Notes: generated from the sequence alone by a model not told the origin. A stretch of 64,000 nucleotides of DNA from Neobacillus endophyticus (GCF_013248975.1 NZ_JABRWH010000001.1:620001-684000), one strand, 5' to 3'. Shown: positions 1 through 8,776, numbered from the stretch's first letter. Translations and numbers: made by a program.

Positions 1-664
1 TCGGACATCCTTCTGCTTTTTCTGATCCTTTAAAACAAGATTGGGTTTTACACGTTTTACAAATTTCTGGTGTACCACGAAGCTCTAAGGAACCTGAACG
101 GGAGTAATTGCCTGATAAACCGCCAAGAAAACAAAGTGTCTTACAAAATGTTCTTCTTTCATAGAAAACAGAAGTTCCCACTACCATGGTAACAAGTAAG
201 AGAAGTAAATAACCTGATCCCCGCGGGTTTTCTACAACGCCCCATATATGGTCGCTATAAGTGATTGCAAGAAAGAAAAGATCAATGAACCATAGCCCAT
301 ATTTTCTTAAAAATTTGGGTGCCGGCCTGTTACTTCCTATCGTTTTTCGAACAATATCACTTACCTTACCAAAAGGACAAATCGCACACCAAAAACGACC
401 GATTAAAACGAAGAATAGCGGGATCAATGGCCACCACAAAACCCAAGTTAGTGATGTCCCCACATTCCTGCTCGGATCTACGGTTCCAGCCGCCAATTCA
501 TAAACAATGACAGAGAAAACACCCAGAACCATCCATTGGAAAATTCCCGGATACCATCGGCTTTGAATAAATTTATTTAGACAAGGAATCGAAAGGAAAT
601 TATAGGATTTATTCTCTAATATCTGTTGCTTTTCTTTGTCTAGCTTATTACTTGGAATGGCCAT
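1..664 (-). CDS. 4Fe-4S polyferredoxin-type membrane protein (NapH/CcoG-like), 3' end cut off by the window
   Basis: Reading the minus strand from an ATG at 664 gives one open frame that runs off the left edge, so the C-terminus is missing. The visible part has hydrophobic segments near residues 45-60, 75-95 and 140-165. A WCAICPFG motif (Cys-x2-Cys-Pro) follows the second segment, as in membrane polyferredoxins that carry electrons to periplasmic reductases or take part in copper-enzyme assembly. A second Cys pair (CKTLCF) and a CKTCKTQSC cluster follow. The start overlaps the end of the upstream Met-rich gene by 17 bases, with AAAGG placed 8 bases before ATG 664; an in-frame ATG at 673 is too close to that site. 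Tight coupling suggests a joint role. Family assignment rests on the Cys motifs and topology; the electron acceptor is unknown. Confidence 0.72.
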   Translation of the reverse strand, partial: MAIPSNKLDKEKQQILENKSYNFLSIPCLNKFIQSRWYPGIFQWMVLGVFSVIVYELAAGTVDPSRNVGTSLTWVLWWPLIPLFFVLIGRFWCAICPFGKVSDIVRKTIGSNRPAPKFLRKYGLWFIDLFFLAITYSDHIWGVVENPRGSGYLLLLLVTMVVGTSVFYERRTFCKTLCFLGGLSGNYSRSGSLELRGTPEICKTCKTQSCFKGSEKAEGCP

Positions 665-1019
665 TGGTATCATCCTTTCTTCTAAACCATTTATTCCAGA
701 TCCCGAATACAATAAAGGAAGCATTAACGGCTCCATAGGTTCCTAAAACTTTTGCATTTGGCGGTGTTTCTCTTATTGTTTTACCCTCCATGTCCATACC
801 GGCCATGTTGTCATTTTGTTTATAGCCGTTCATGTTCATGTTTTGGTCTTTACCTCTCATATCCATACCGGCCATCGAATTGCCTGATCTGTTATTTCCA
901 TTCAGATTGGCTGTGGACGGAGCCATCTGCCCGCTTCCATGTGCCATGGCCACTGTTCCTCCAAAGAACACGATGATGAAAATCACTAATACCAACCACC
1001 AGCTCCTCAAAACCTTCAC
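648..1019 (-). CDS. Met-rich, membrane-anchored extracytoplasmic protein (possible copper binder)
   Basis: This 123-residue protein starts with a signal-like hydrophobic segment (residues 6-25) ending in AMA before a His. The middle is low complexity, rich in Met, Asn and Gly, and repeats GMDM-x-GK twice (MAGMDMRGK and MAGMDMEGK), with an NMNMNG stretch between. A second hydrophobic segment lies at about residues 92-108, followed by the basic tail WFRRKDD. Clustered Met pairs outside the membrane are typical Cu(I) ligands in copper-handling proteins, so a copper role is plausible but inferred. Its 3' end overlaps the polyferredoxin gene, so the two are probably translated together. I do not recognise a named family. 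Confidence 0.6.
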   Translation of the reverse strand: MKVLRSWWLVLVIFIIVFFGGTVAMAHGSGQMAPSTANLNGNNRSGNSMAGMDMRGKDQNMNMNGYKQNDNMAGMDMEGKTIRETPPNAKVLGTYGAVNASFIVFGIWNKWFRRKDDTNGHSK

Positions 1020-1172
1020 CTCATTCCCAAAAATAGACGCTTAAAAAGCTATCCAAACTTTAATAAAAAAGTTTGCAGAAACTTTGATTTTTTTTTGGAT
1101 AAAATTTGTCGGTTTTCGGAATATAAGAATATCTGTGCTTTTCGTCCTTTTTTATCTCCCCCTACGAAAAAT

Positions 1173-1200
1173 GACCAAATCGCAATCAAACGATTTGGTC
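1173..1200 (-). terminator. Inverted repeat, likely terminator of the acyltransferase gene
   Basis: Perfect 10-bp arms GACCAAATCG / CGATTTGGTC with an 8-base loop. On the minus strand the second arm is followed by ATTTTTCG. It lies between the acyltransferase gene and the Met-rich protein gene. The T-run is short, so an operator for the downstream pair is an alternative. The rest of 1020-1313 shows no convincing gene. Confidence 0.45.
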
Positions 1201-1313
1201 TGCTTGTTATGTAACTATGGTTTTCAGGTCCCATAAAATAGGTCTATAGATTACTAGCAAAAAGCGGCCCCCATTTCAAACTTCCTTTCTTTCATTGGCG
1301 GAGACACTTCTCT

Positions 1314-1886
1314 TTATTTACTAACGCTTATTAGTTTCTGTTCTAGAATTTCTAAATAATATTTTCGTTCTTTCTTTTCATTTGTATTTATATGAATTGG
1401 CTCTCCGAATATAAGATGTGTTTTTTTCCGTGAAATTAATTCTCTTAAATTATTGGGACCGATATATGTTACAGGAAATATAGGGACTCCCGCTCGTTGA
1501 GCAATTGTGATCACTCCCTGCTTTAATGCTGTTTGTTCAGTTGCTCGGGTCCCGCTTGGAAAGATTCCTACTATTTCACCATTTGATAAGAGCCTGGCTG
1601 GTATTTTTAACACACTGGGCCCAGGATTCTCTCTGTCTACAGGAAAGGCATTTAATTTCTTCATTAGCCAAGATGTAAACTTATGATCAAAAAGTTGCTT
1701 TTTGGCCATATAATTTATTTTTAATGGATATAAAGTGGCGCCAAGGCAGAGAACGTCAACCCACCCAGTATGGGTGCAAGCAATCACAAAGGGTCCTCTC
1801 TTTGGAAGAACTTCTTTGTTAATAACCTCCGCTTTGCCAAATATTCTAAAGAACAATTTAAATAATAAGGCAATACCACTATACAT
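1314..1886 (-). CDS. 1-acyl-sn-glycerol-3-phosphate acyltransferase-like protein (PlsC family)
   Basis: At 190 residues this is a compact member of the PlsC/LPLAT family, which transfers an acyl chain to lysophosphatidic acid or a related lipid at the cytoplasmic face of the membrane. The catalytic H-x4-D motif is present as HTGWVD (residues 39-44). Block III is FPSGTR (109-114), with Ser where FPEGTR is usual, and GVPIFPV (133-139) matches the V-P-x-x-P-V block. A short N-terminal hydrophobic stretch precedes the fold. Its neighbours are unrelated, and a putative terminator lies downstream at 1173-1200. The Glu-to-Ser change in the substrate-binding block leaves the acceptor uncertain. Bacilli carry several paralogues of this family, so no gene symbol is assigned. 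Confidence 0.8.
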   Translation of the reverse strand: MYSGIALLFKLFFRIFGKAEVINKEVLPKRGPFVIACTHTGWVDVLCLGATLYPLKINYMAKKQLFDHKFTSWLMKKLNAFPVDRENPGPSVLKIPARLLSNGEIVGIFPSGTRATEQTALKQGVITIAQRAGVPIFPVTYIGPNNLRELISRKKTHLIFGEPIHINTNEKKERKYYLEILEQKLISVSK

Positions 1887-2116
1887 TTTACTTCCCCCTT
1901 TTTAGGCCATTTCGGTAGAGTATGGACAGCCCAATAATTTCCATCCATTAATATTTTATCACTAACTATTAGTACTAGATACTAATTTTTATTGAGATTC
2001 TTGTATTTTCTTTTGAACTAAAATAAAGGATTTTTTTATGAATTGCGAGAAAAACTTGTTGCCATTTCGCTATATCAAATGTAAAAGCTTTTACAAAAAT
2101 ACGAAGGGAAATCTTT

Positions 2117-2200
2117 ATGAAGTCAAATGATTTAATTTTTATACAGTGACGACAGCGCCAAAAAGAAGATGCTTTAGAATATATTGTTGATAAATATTTG
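2117..2200 (+). pseudogene. Remnant of a sigma-70 family RNA polymerase sigma factor (5' fragment)
   Basis: From ATG 2117, preceded by AAGGGA six bases upstream, the frame reads nine codons, meets a TGA, and then continues as RQRQKEDALEYIVDKYLPF. To me this resembles the start of ECF-type sigma factors of bacilli (QKEDALEYIVDKYLP, region 2). After LPF similarity stops and the frame runs on without sense, as if the rest of the gene was deleted. Only this N-terminal piece remains, so no function is expected. The remainder of 1887-2367 shows no other gene. Confidence 0.45.
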
Positions 2201-2367
2201 CCATTTGGGACAGTGTTTTGGCGGACTATAAAAATAGTCATTCCATATAATTTCACCTATGCGAATGGCTCTTTTATTCGGTTGGTTCCAAAGCCATCGG
2301 ATAGTATAGCAAATAAGGGAAAAGATATATTTTAAAGCTGACATATACAATAAAAGGGAGTTTAGCA

Positions 2368-3234
2368 GTGGCTATATATGAAAAAATTGATGAAATATAC
2401 AAAAAAATATTCTTTGGAGAACAAATTAGGGATAATTGGTTGCTTTTGCAAACCATTCTTACGGGTTACGCAAGAAGAAAGTTTACTGAAGGGCTTCCCA
2501 TTCAAGAGGATAATAAATTCAAAGTTCTAGATGTGGGTACAGGATTTGGTGCGTTATCTATTGATATTGCTAGTCAACATAAGATCATTATAGATGCTAT
2601 TGATATAGATGAATCCAAAATTCAAGTTGCAAAAAAAGTCTATAACGAAATTAAAAGTGAAGAAAATTATCTAGGTCAAATCCACTTTAAACAACAAAAT
2701 GTAGAGCAATTAGATTATCTAGATAATAGCTTTGATCTTGTCGCATCAAGCTTGGTTTTTCAGCATTTACCTAACCCTGTACAGGCAGCTAAAGAAATAA
2801 AACGTATACTTAAACCAGGCGGTACGGTTTGTCTCATGGATTTGGACGATAGCTTTACTGTTGAGTATCCGATCAACGATAGTCTAGAAATTTTAAAAAA
2901 AGTATTAAAGGAGTTGCAAGTTATTAAAGGCGGTGATCGGCATATTGGGCGTAAGTTAGCAGGTTATCTTAATGAAGTTGGACTTGATATTCAATCCGTA
3001 AAGATTGATACATATGCAGAATTTGTAAAAGATCCATCATCATTAATACTCCAAAAGTTATTTTTTGTAACGAGGTTTATGGATATTAAAGAAGAGGCCA
3101 TTGGACACTGTTTGTTAACAGAAGAAGAATTTAATTATCATTTCACCAATGCTTATGACCTTATTCAAAGAGTAAAATTTCAAACCGATTCAAGATTTAT
3201 CGTTCAAGCCTTGAAACAATTGTGTGAAAACTAG
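2368..3234 (+). CDS. Class I SAM-dependent methyltransferase
   Basis: This is a 288-residue protein with a GTG start at 2368 and a strong AAAAGGGAG site seven bases upstream. The SAM-binding glycine motif LDVGTGFG lies at residues 54-61. An acidic residue follows at the end of strand beta-2 (DAIDID). The segment with F-D-L-V-A-S-S at the end of beta-4 and LKPGGTVCLMD after it are the usual post-I motifs of the Methyltransf_11/25 group. The C-terminal third, with FVTRFMDIKEEAIGH, is less conserved and probably shapes the substrate pocket. The substrate cannot be told from the sequence. It stands alone between decayed fragments in A+T-rich DNA, which hints at an acquired or decaying accessory island. 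Confidence 0.85.
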   Translation: MAIYEKIDEIYKKIFFGEQIRDNWLLLQTILTGYARRKFTEGLPIQEDNKFKVLDVGTGFGALSIDIASQHKIIIDAIDIDESKIQVAKKVYNEIKSEENYLGQIHFKQQNVEQLDYLDNSFDLVASSLVFQHLPNPVQAAKEIKRILKPGGTVCLMDLDDSFTVEYPINDSLEILKKVLKELQVIKGGDRHIGRKLAGYLNEVGLDIQSVKIDTYAEFVKDPSSLILQKLFFVTRFMDIKEEAIGHCLLTEEEFNYHFTNAYDLIQRVKFQTDSRFIVQALKQLCEN

Positions 3235-3348
3235 GGTTAGGCAGCTTAAATGATTTAACTATGTGTAAATCCCACAGAATTTATTAAATTTCCCCAGGAA
3301 AAATACATCTCTAGCAACTTCTGCGAGAGCTGATGTAATGGAAAATTA

Positions 3349-3657
3349 ATGGTGGGAACAATGAACGAAGCTAATGAGTAATCGACTTTGATGGTTAAAT
3401 ATCGTTGACTAGAGCAACAACCACAATGGGTAGAAAGAAAAGCACTAGCTCAAAGGTTAGAAGAATGAGTGCCAAAGAACGATCATATCAATATTTTATT
3501 TGAAGCTTTTCCTGGATTTTTTAAGTATCTATGTTTTTTATCTAAACAGTTCTTATCAAAAAACTCTTGGGTTATATACAAAAGCACAAATGGGACATAT
3601 GCTTTATTTTTTACTATTACTGGATTAATGGCTTATTCAGTTACCATGAGCCTTTAG
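3349..3657 (+). pseudogene. Degraded reading frame of unknown origin
   Basis: One frame from ATG 3349 to the stop at 3657 has a protein-like composition but is broken by three internal stops at about codons 11, 20 and 40. Pieces such as WVERKALAQRLEE and NILFEAFPGFFKYL read like a real amphipathic protein, and the last piece starts at GTG 3469. No working start with a good ribosome binding site spans it. I cannot name the ancestor; chance is the alternative. The rest of 3235-3717 shows nothing further. Confidence 0.3.
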
Positions 3658-3711
3658 CTTAAATGAATTTTTCACAAGATGATGGACGTATACATCAAGC
3701 ATAAAATTCCC

Positions 3712-3763
3712 TAAAAAGAAATAAAGCATAAAGTTTCCAAACGGAAATTTTATGCTTTATTTC
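3712..3763 (-). terminator. Rho-independent terminator of ssrA
   Basis: Arms 3718-3732 and 3749-3763 (GAAATAAAGCATAAA and its exact complement) enclose a 16-base loop. On the minus strand the stem is followed by TTTTTAG. It lies 37 bases past the tmRNA 3' end. The A+T-rich stem could also stop plus-strand transcripts coming from the left. Confidence 0.75.
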
Positions 3764-3799
3764 ATATCTATATACTAATTATATAATCCACCTATGTAT

Positions 3800-4151
3800 T
3801 GGTGGAGACGGTGGGAGTCGAACCCACGTCCAAAGATATCGGCACTTAAGCTTCTACGAGTGTAGTCGACATATTCGCGCTTCGCTGATCCCTATGCCTG
3901 CCGACAGGCGTCCGGTCAGCTAGCCTGGTTGTTCTCTTCCTTCATCCTCAGGCGGTGGAATCCGGCGTAGCCTGCTAAAAGTGAGTCCGCTACCCTACCA
4001 CACAGGCAATGGAGGGGCGAACAGCTGCGTTAATTAGGCAGCTAAAGCTAAATTTTGTTTGCCAGTTATTGGCTTTGACGTTTTAACGAGGCCGATCCCC
4101 TCGACTCGCAACCTAAGCTCGAACTACCCCTGTCGAATCCGTAGCGTCCCC
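3800..4151 (-). ncRNA. ssrA: Transfer-messenger RNA (tmRNA, SsrA)
   Basis: Minus-strand RNA of about 352 nt, starting GGGGACGCTACGGATTCGAC and ending in the tRNA-like GTTCGACTCCCACCGTCTC plus an encoded CCA at 3802-3800. The 5' and 3' ends pair as the alanine-accepting acceptor stem. The internal tag frame at 4063-4034 reads GKQNLALAA followed by TAA. It begins with a GGC resume codon, and the ALAA end is the usual ClpXP degron. tmRNA with SmpB rescues stalled ribosomes and tags the nascent chain; smpB is the next gene upstream on the same strand and clpP lies at 20.8 kb. The tag is nine codons, shorter than the 14 of B. subtilis. Confidence 0.96.
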
Positions 4152-4242
4152 ATATAGAAATGCTGAAATTGATCAGCTAAGACGTTTAGGAAACTGGCAA
4201 GTTGTTGAGCAAAAGTTTGCGTCGCATCTCAGCGACAAACTT

Positions 4243-4270
4243 ATTATAACATATTGAGCACATATTTCAA
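4243..4270 (-). promoter_or_regulatory. Sigma-A promoter of ssrA
   Basis: Minus strand: TTGAAA (4270-4265), 16-base spacer, perfect TATAAT (4248-4243). Transcription should start near 4236, leaving about 85 nt ahead of the mature 5' end. That leader can fold into a hairpin (GTTTGTCGC with GCGACGCAAAC, about 4215-4240) and would be removed by processing, presumably by RNase P. Confidence 0.65.
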
Positions 4271-4296
4271 TTGTAATTTATTGTAAGATATTTAAC

Positions 4297-4764
4297 CTAC
4301 ATTTTCTGGCGCTCACGGAAGGCACGGTCGATTTCACGCTTCGCTTCTTTTTTCTTTAAGTCTTCACGCTTATCATAGTTCTTCTTCCCTTTAGCAAGGC
4401 CGATTAGCACTTTGCAAAAACCGTTTTTCAAATAAATCTTTAATGGAATAATCGAATATCCAGCCTCTTTTGCCTCTCCATATAATTTATTGATTTCCTT
4501 CTTATGAAGCAGCAGCTTGCGGGTTCTTAGCGGATCATGATTATAGCGGTTGCCCTGCTCATATGGGCTGATGTGCATGCCGAATAAATCTGCTTCCCCA
4601 TTTAGAATTCGAACATAGGAATCCTTTAAATTGACGCGTCCAGCGCGAATCGATTTAATTTCTGTCCCTTGTAGTACAATTCCTGCTTCTATAGTTTCCT
4701 CAATAAAATAGTCGTGATACGCTTTTTTATTTTGAGAGACAAGTTTTCCTTCACCTTTTGGCAT
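4297..4764 (-). CDS. smpB: SsrA-binding protein SmpB
   Basis: This 155-residue OB-fold protein is the usual length for SmpB. It binds the tRNA-like part of tmRNA, brings it to stalled ribosomes and places its C-terminal tail in the empty mRNA channel. Seen here are the N-terminal [22 protein letters not shown], written as two blocks in the family (NKKAYHDY and [15 protein letters not shown]), the [10 protein letters not shown] block, and the Lys/Arg-rich tail [19 protein letters not shown] that becomes helical on the ribosome. It lies directly upstream of ssrA and downstream of rnr, the conserved rnr-smpB-ssrA order. A GGCCTTTAAAGGGCC palindrome at 4829-4842 separates it from rnr and could be a weak attenuator. 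Confidence 0.97.
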   Translation of the reverse strand: MPKGEGKLVSQNKKAYHDYFIEETIEAGIVLQGTEIKSIRAGRVNLKDSYVRILNGEADLFGMHISPYEQGNRYNHDPLRTRKLLLHKKEINKLYGEAKEAGYSIIPLKIYLKNGFCKVLIGLAKGKKNYDKREDLKKKEAKREIDRAFRERQKM

Positions 4765-4849
4765 TTATTTCACCTCATTTATGGCTTTTATTTTAACAGA
4801 ATTGCATGTACTAATACAATGAAAAGAAGGCCTTTAAAGGGCCCCCAAT

Positions 4850-7189
4850 CTATCTATTCTTTTTATTTTTTCGTTTTGTACTTTTGGCAATAGGAACGTT
4901 TTCGTAGAACTTCCGTTTCTTTTTCGGCTTGCCATTCGCTTCGGATTTCTGTTTACCCTCACCCTGCTGCTTGTTTCGGCGCGGCTTATGGGTATCACTG
5001 CCGGTTTTAAAGACTTTTGGTGCCTCGCTTCGTTCCCTTCTCGGTGTGCCTTTCATTCCCACGATTTCAAAATCAATCGAATGTTCTTCCTTATTAACTT
5101 TTACCACTCGGACAGTAATTTGATCGCCAATTCGGAACACATTTCCCGTCCGTTCTCCAATCATAGCATAGTGGCGTTCGTCAAAGCGGTAATAATCATC
5201 CGTCATGTAACTAACATGAACGAGACCTTCGATCGTATTTGGCAACTCGACGAACATCCCAAAATTCGTGACAGAGCTGATGATGCCATCATACTCAACA
5301 CCAATTTTGTCCTCCATGTATTCTGCTTTCTTCAGTTCATCAGTATCCCGTTCCGCATCAACCGCACGGCGCTCCATTTTGGAAGAATGCTGAGCAATTT
5401 CAGGCAGCTGGGCATTCCATTTTTCCCGTGTTGCTTCATCAAGCTTGCCTTCAATTAGATAGGTCCGGATCAATCGATGGACAATTGTATCTGGATAACG
5501 GCGAATCGGCGAGGTGAAGTGTGTGTAAAACTCTGTCGACAAGCCAAAGTGTCCTAAGCTATCAGGATCATATTTTGCCTGCTGCATAGAGCGCAGCATG
5601 ACTGTTGACACAACCATTTCTTCAGGCTTTCCTTGAACTTCCTCGATAATTTCCTGTAGCGCACGCGGGTGCACCTGGTTTGCTGTTCCTTTGACAATAT
5701 AACCGAAATTCGTAATAAACTCGAAAAATTTCCTCAGCTTATCTTCTTTTGGATCTTCGTGAATCCGGTAAATGAACGGAACATCCATCCAATGAAAATG
5801 CTCTGCCACTGTTTCATTAGCCGCCAGCATGAATTCTTCAATCAGCCGTTCTGCCACCGACCGTTCTCGTAAGACGACATCGGTCGGCTTTCCCTCCTCA
5901 TCAACTAGGACCTTTGATTCTTTGAAATCAAAGTCAATGGCACCACGTGTCATCCGCTTATTTCGCAGGATGGCAGCGAGTTCTTCCATTAATTCGAACA
6001 TTGGCACAAGGGATTCATATCGTTTACGTGTTTCCTCATCCTTATCAACAAGGATTTTATTCACATCGTGATACGTCATCCGTTCCGTTGTTTTAATCAC
6101 ACTTTGGAAAATTTCATGTGAGACAACATGGCCGGTTGAGTCTATTTCCATATTACAAGATAACACTAGACGGTCCACCCTCGGATTTAAAGAACAAATC
6201 CCATTGGACAACCTGTGAGGAATCATCGGGATCACTCGGTCGACTAAATAGACACTAGTTGCCCGATCAGCCGCTTCTCGATCAATCGGCGTTCCTTCTT
6301 TTACATAATAACTAACATCAGCAATGTGAACACCGAGCTTATAATGACCATTTTCCAGCATAGTTACAGTAACAGCATCGTCAAGGTCTTTAGCATCAGC
6401 ACCGTCAATCGTCACAATCGTTTCATTTCTAAGATCACGACGGTTAGCCAATTCACTTTCATCAATGGTGTCAGGCACTTCTATGGCCTGTTGGAGAACT
6501 TCGTCAGGAAATTCCATTGGCAGCCCATGTTTATGTATGATCGATAGAATGTCGACGCCAGGATCATTTTTATGGCCAAGAATGGTGATAACTTCACCTT
6601 CCGCACTTTTACGTCCCTCAGGATAGGAGGTTAGTTTTACGACCACCTTATGTCCTTCCACGGCCCCTTTTGAGGCTGCTTTTGGGACAAAAATGTCGCT
6701 GGCGAATTTTTTATCATCAGGGATTACGAATCCAAAATTTTTGCTTTCCACATATGTCCCTACGATTTGCTGTATGCCCCGTTCAATAATTCGGATAATG
6801 GTCCCTTCCCGGCGCTGCCCAGAGCTTTCCGATGAAACGCGGACTAATACTGTATCGCCGTGCATGGCGTTTTTCGTTTCGGTCGGCGGGATAAAGATAT
6901 CATCCATCCCAGGTTCCTCGGGAACGACAAACGCAAAGCCTTTGGCATGTCCTGTCAACTTACCGCGGACAAGGTTCATTTTTTCCGGCAGGCCATAGCG
7001 GTTTGCCCGGGTTCTTACGACAAGTCCCTTTTCTTCCATTTGAACAAGTGCTTTCACAAACTCTTTAAAATCGCTGGAGTCTTCGATGCCAAATGCAGCT
7101 TCCAGCTCCTGAACGGTTAATGGTTTGTAAGCCTCGTCCTTCATATAATGCAAAAGCTTTTCTATATGCTTTTGTATGTTTTCTTCCAA
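4850..7189 (-). CDS. rnr: Ribonuclease R
   Basis: This 779-residue 3'-to-5' exoribonuclease of the RNB family degrades structured RNA, including defective mRNA released by trans-translation. Domains in order: N-terminal winged-helix ([11 protein letters not shown], about 20-60), cold-shock domains ([15 protein letters not shown], about 75-220), and the RNB core with the acidic metal site [11 protein letters not shown] at about 260-275 and the substrate-channel motif [11 protein letters not shown]. An S1 domain ([19 protein letters not shown]) follows at about 640-720, then a basic tail of about 55 residues rich in Lys, Arg and Asn. The start has GGAGGG upstream. It sits 21 bases after the carboxylesterase gene and before smpB, in one probable operon. 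Length and domain order are normal. Confidence 0.97.
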   Translation of the reverse strand: MEENIQKHIEKLLHYMKDEAYKPLTVQELEAAFGIEDSSDFKEFVKALVQMEEKGLVVRTRANRYGLPEKMNLVRGKLTGHAKGFAFVVPEEPGMDDIFIPPTETKNAMHGDTVLVRVSSESSGQRREGTIIRIIERGIQQIVGTYVESKNFGFVIPDDKKFASDIFVPKAASKGAVEGHKVVVKLTSYPEGRKSAEGEVITILGHKNDPGVDILSIIHKHGLPMEFPDEVLQQAIEVPDTIDESELANRRDLRNETIVTIDGADAKDLDDAVTVTMLENGHYKLGVHIADVSYYVKEGTPIDREAADRATSVYLVDRVIPMIPHRLSNGICSLNPRVDRLVLSCNMEIDSTGHVVSHEIFQSVIKTTERMTYHDVNKILVDKDEETRKRYESLVPMFELMEELAAILRNKRMTRGAIDFDFKESKVLVDEEGKPTDVVLRERSVAERLIEEFMLAANETVAEHFHWMDVPFIYRIHEDPKEDKLRKFFEFITNFGYIVKGTANQVHPRALQEIIEEVQGKPEEMVVSTVMLRSMQQAKYDPDSLGHFGLSTEFYTHFTSPIRRYPDTIVHRLIRTYLIEGKLDEATREKWNAQLPEIAQHSSKMERRAVDAERDTDELKKAEYMEDKIGVEYDGIISSVTNFGMFVELPNTIEGLVHVSYMTDDYYRFDERHYAMIGERTGNVFRIGDQITVRVVKVNKEEHSIDFEIVGMKGTPRRERSEAPKVFKTGSDTHKPRRNKQQGEGKQKSEANGKPKKKRKFYENVPIAKSTKRKNKKNR

Positions 7190-7210
7190 ATCGACCCCTC
7201 CTTATGGATC

Positions 7211-7957
7211 TTATTCATGCCAATCCAGCATTTCCAAAAAGGCATATACATCCTCATGAAGTTGTTCACGCTCTTTGTCAAGGGTGATGACATGGCCCGA
7301 TTCTTCGTACCATTTGATTTCCTTCATTGAAGACTCTATTTCATTGTAAATAATATTGGCACTCTCTGTGTTAATCATATGGTCGTGGCGCGCCTGAACC
7401 ACAAATGTCGGCGTATAAATCATATCGACATTTTCCCGAACTTCAGTAATCAATCCTTGAAGTGCCTTTAGCGTGTTCATTGGTGTTTTTTTGAACTCGT
7501 TCATTTCCATTTCGATTTGCTCGTCCGTTTTTCCTTCCCGTTTTTTAAATTCTCGGGCATATTCAAGAACACCTTCATACATTACTTCTTCACTTTTTAT
7601 ATACATCGGTGCGCACATCGGTACAATTCCTTTTATAGGTACAGTGTATCCCAATTTCAAAGAAAATACGCCTCCGAGTGAAAGTCCCGCGACTGCGATC
7701 TCGTCATGGCCCTTATTCTTCAAAAATTCGTATCCCTTTAAAACGTCCTGCCACCAATCTTCCGGGCCGCTGTGCACTAGTTCCTCCGGCGGTACCCCAT
7801 GTCCTTTATAATGGGGTGCATGGCAAGTGTAGCCCATTTTCTCAAGGAAACGGCCAAGCATCCGGACATCCGCAGAGTTGCCTGTAAAGCCGTGTAAAAG
7901 CAAAACAGCACGCTTTCCTCCTTCAAAGGTAAATGGCTTTGGTAATGAAACTTTCAT
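7211..7957 (-). CDS. est: Carboxylesterase (Est30-type alpha/beta hydrolase)
   Basis: The protein has 248 residues from ATG 7957, chosen because AAAGGAG sits seven bases upstream; the open frame extends further but without family similarity. It is an alpha/beta hydrolase with HGFTG oxyanion loop (22-26), nucleophile Ser93 in GLSLGG, Asp near 192 (RHDHMI) and His near 222 (SGHVIT). That is the same layout as the thermophilic Bacillus Est30, which hydrolyses short- to medium-chain esters. The physiological substrate is unknown. It lies between secG and rnr, as in B. subtilis (yvaK), but here 454 bases and a terminator separate it from secG. Confidence 0.9.
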   Translation of the reverse strand: MKVSLPKPFTFEGGKRAVLLLHGFTGNSADVRMLGRFLEKMGYTCHAPHYKGHGVPPEELVHSGPEDWWQDVLKGYEFLKNKGHDEIAVAGLSLGGVFSLKLGYTVPIKGIVPMCAPMYIKSEEVMYEGVLEYAREFKKREGKTDEQIEMEMNEFKKTPMNTLKALQGLITEVRENVDMIYTPTFVVQARHDHMINTESANIIYNEIESSMKEIKWYEESGHVITLDKEREQLHEDVYAFLEMLDWHE

Positions 7958-8158
7958 GTGTATAACTCCTTTAATACTTTTATCATGACTATTTCTTAGT
8001 TTAAGCAATGAAGGGTTGAACATTCCAGAAAAAAGACTTACTGGGGGAAGCAGGTGGACATGTTTTCGACTGTGTTTTGGTAGTATAGTCTGGTATTTAA
8101 ACAAAACAGCGAGATTTTTTCAGCTGTTTATGGCCTGGGTTGCTGCTGCTTCGTATGA

Positions 8159-8312
8159 TTTCCGCGGATTTTTCATGTTTTTCCGCCATACTGCAAATTA
8201 TTTCCGCCGTTTTCTAATGGATTTCCGCCAAACTGCAATTTTATTCCGCCGATTTTTAATGGATTTCCGCCAAATCGAGTACTTTTTCCGCCGTTTTCCA
8301 TTGGTTTCCATC
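8159..8312. repeat. Tandem array with 21-bp period (TTTCCGCC core), eight units
   Basis: TTTCCGC or a one-base variant starts at about 8159, 8180, 8201, 8222, 8243, 8264, 8285 and 8305, almost exactly every 21 bp. Units alternate between TTTCCGCCGTTTT-type and TTTCCGCCAAACTGC-type. The array lies in the 454-bp gap between the secG terminator and est, about 200 bp upstream of the est start codon. Because 21 is a multiple of three, it keeps an artificial reading frame open on the plus strand. A second array with the same core and period is at 35232-35433. Confidence 0.85.
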
Positions 8313-8370
8313 AAACTAAACCTGTTAACTCACAGTAGTCGTCTAAGCTCCCTCCATAATCAAACCAACA

Positions 8371-8399
8371 AAAAAACCTGGCGCTATTCGCCAGGTTTT
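8371..8399 (-). terminator. Terminator of secG
   Basis: Stem AACCTGGCG / CGCCAGGTT with a 5-base loop, followed on the minus strand by a run of T. It lies 13 bases past the secG stop, so est and rnr need a promoter of their own. Confidence 0.9.
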
Positions 8400-8411
8400 G
8401 CTGACTTTATA

Positions 8412-8645
8412 TTAGACTTTAAAGTAAGTAACCGCAAGGGCAAGCAAGAAGAATAAAACAGATAGAATCGCTGTAATACGATGTAAGATCAAATCAATTC
8501 CACGAGCTTTTTGCTTACCAAATAACTGTTCGGCACCGCCGGAAATTGCACCGGACAAGCCAGCACTTTTACCTGCTTGAAGTAATACAACTGTAATAAG
8601 TGCGATACTTACGATAACTAATAGAATAACGACTAATGTATGCAT
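8412..8645 (-). CDS. secG: Preprotein translocase subunit SecG
   Basis: This 77-residue protein is the usual length for SecG, the small auxiliary subunit of the SecYEG channel. There are two hydrophobic helices (about 3-22 and 55-75). Between them is a Gly/Ser/Ala-rich loop, [23 protein letters not shown], which matches the family signature in blocks [15 protein letters not shown] and KARGID. The start has AGGAGG upstream. Its own terminator follows at 8371-8399, and a terminator for eno lies upstream at 8777-8808, so it appears to be a single-gene unit. In B. subtilis secG heads the operon with est and rnr; here the long repeat-filled gap breaks that link. Confidence 0.96.
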   Translation of the reverse strand: MHTLVVILLVIVSIALITVVLLQAGKSAGLSGAISGGAEQLFGKQKARGIDLILHRITAILSVLFFLLALAVTYFKV

Positions 8646-8776
8646 AAAGGCACCTCCTGACGAACTTTTCCCAGTATTTTTAATTTACCATACTAATTCC
8701 TTTTTAACAATAGAAGTTATTATGACACGCTAAGGGGACCATTCGGAAACATTTAGAGGCCACCTTCTATCAGGAT

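Noticed and set aside
1049..1234. 61-residue minus-strand frame upstream of the Met-rich gene
   Set aside because: No recognisable motif, no good ribosome binding site, and it spans the inverted repeat at 1173-1200.
1975..2256. 93-residue minus-strand frame
   Set aside because: It is antisense to the sigma-factor remnant, rich in Ile/Lys/Phe as A+T-rich DNA gives, and has no ribosome binding site.
8159..8312. CRISPR array
   Set aside because: The repeat unit is only about 8 conserved bases with 13-base variable parts, there is no spacer of normal length, no leader and no cas gene.
8016..8456. 146-residue plus-strand frame with heptads such as FRRFLMD
   Set aside because: The frame stays open only because the 21-bp repeat is a multiple of three. 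It has no ribosome binding site and overlaps secG and the est 5' end.
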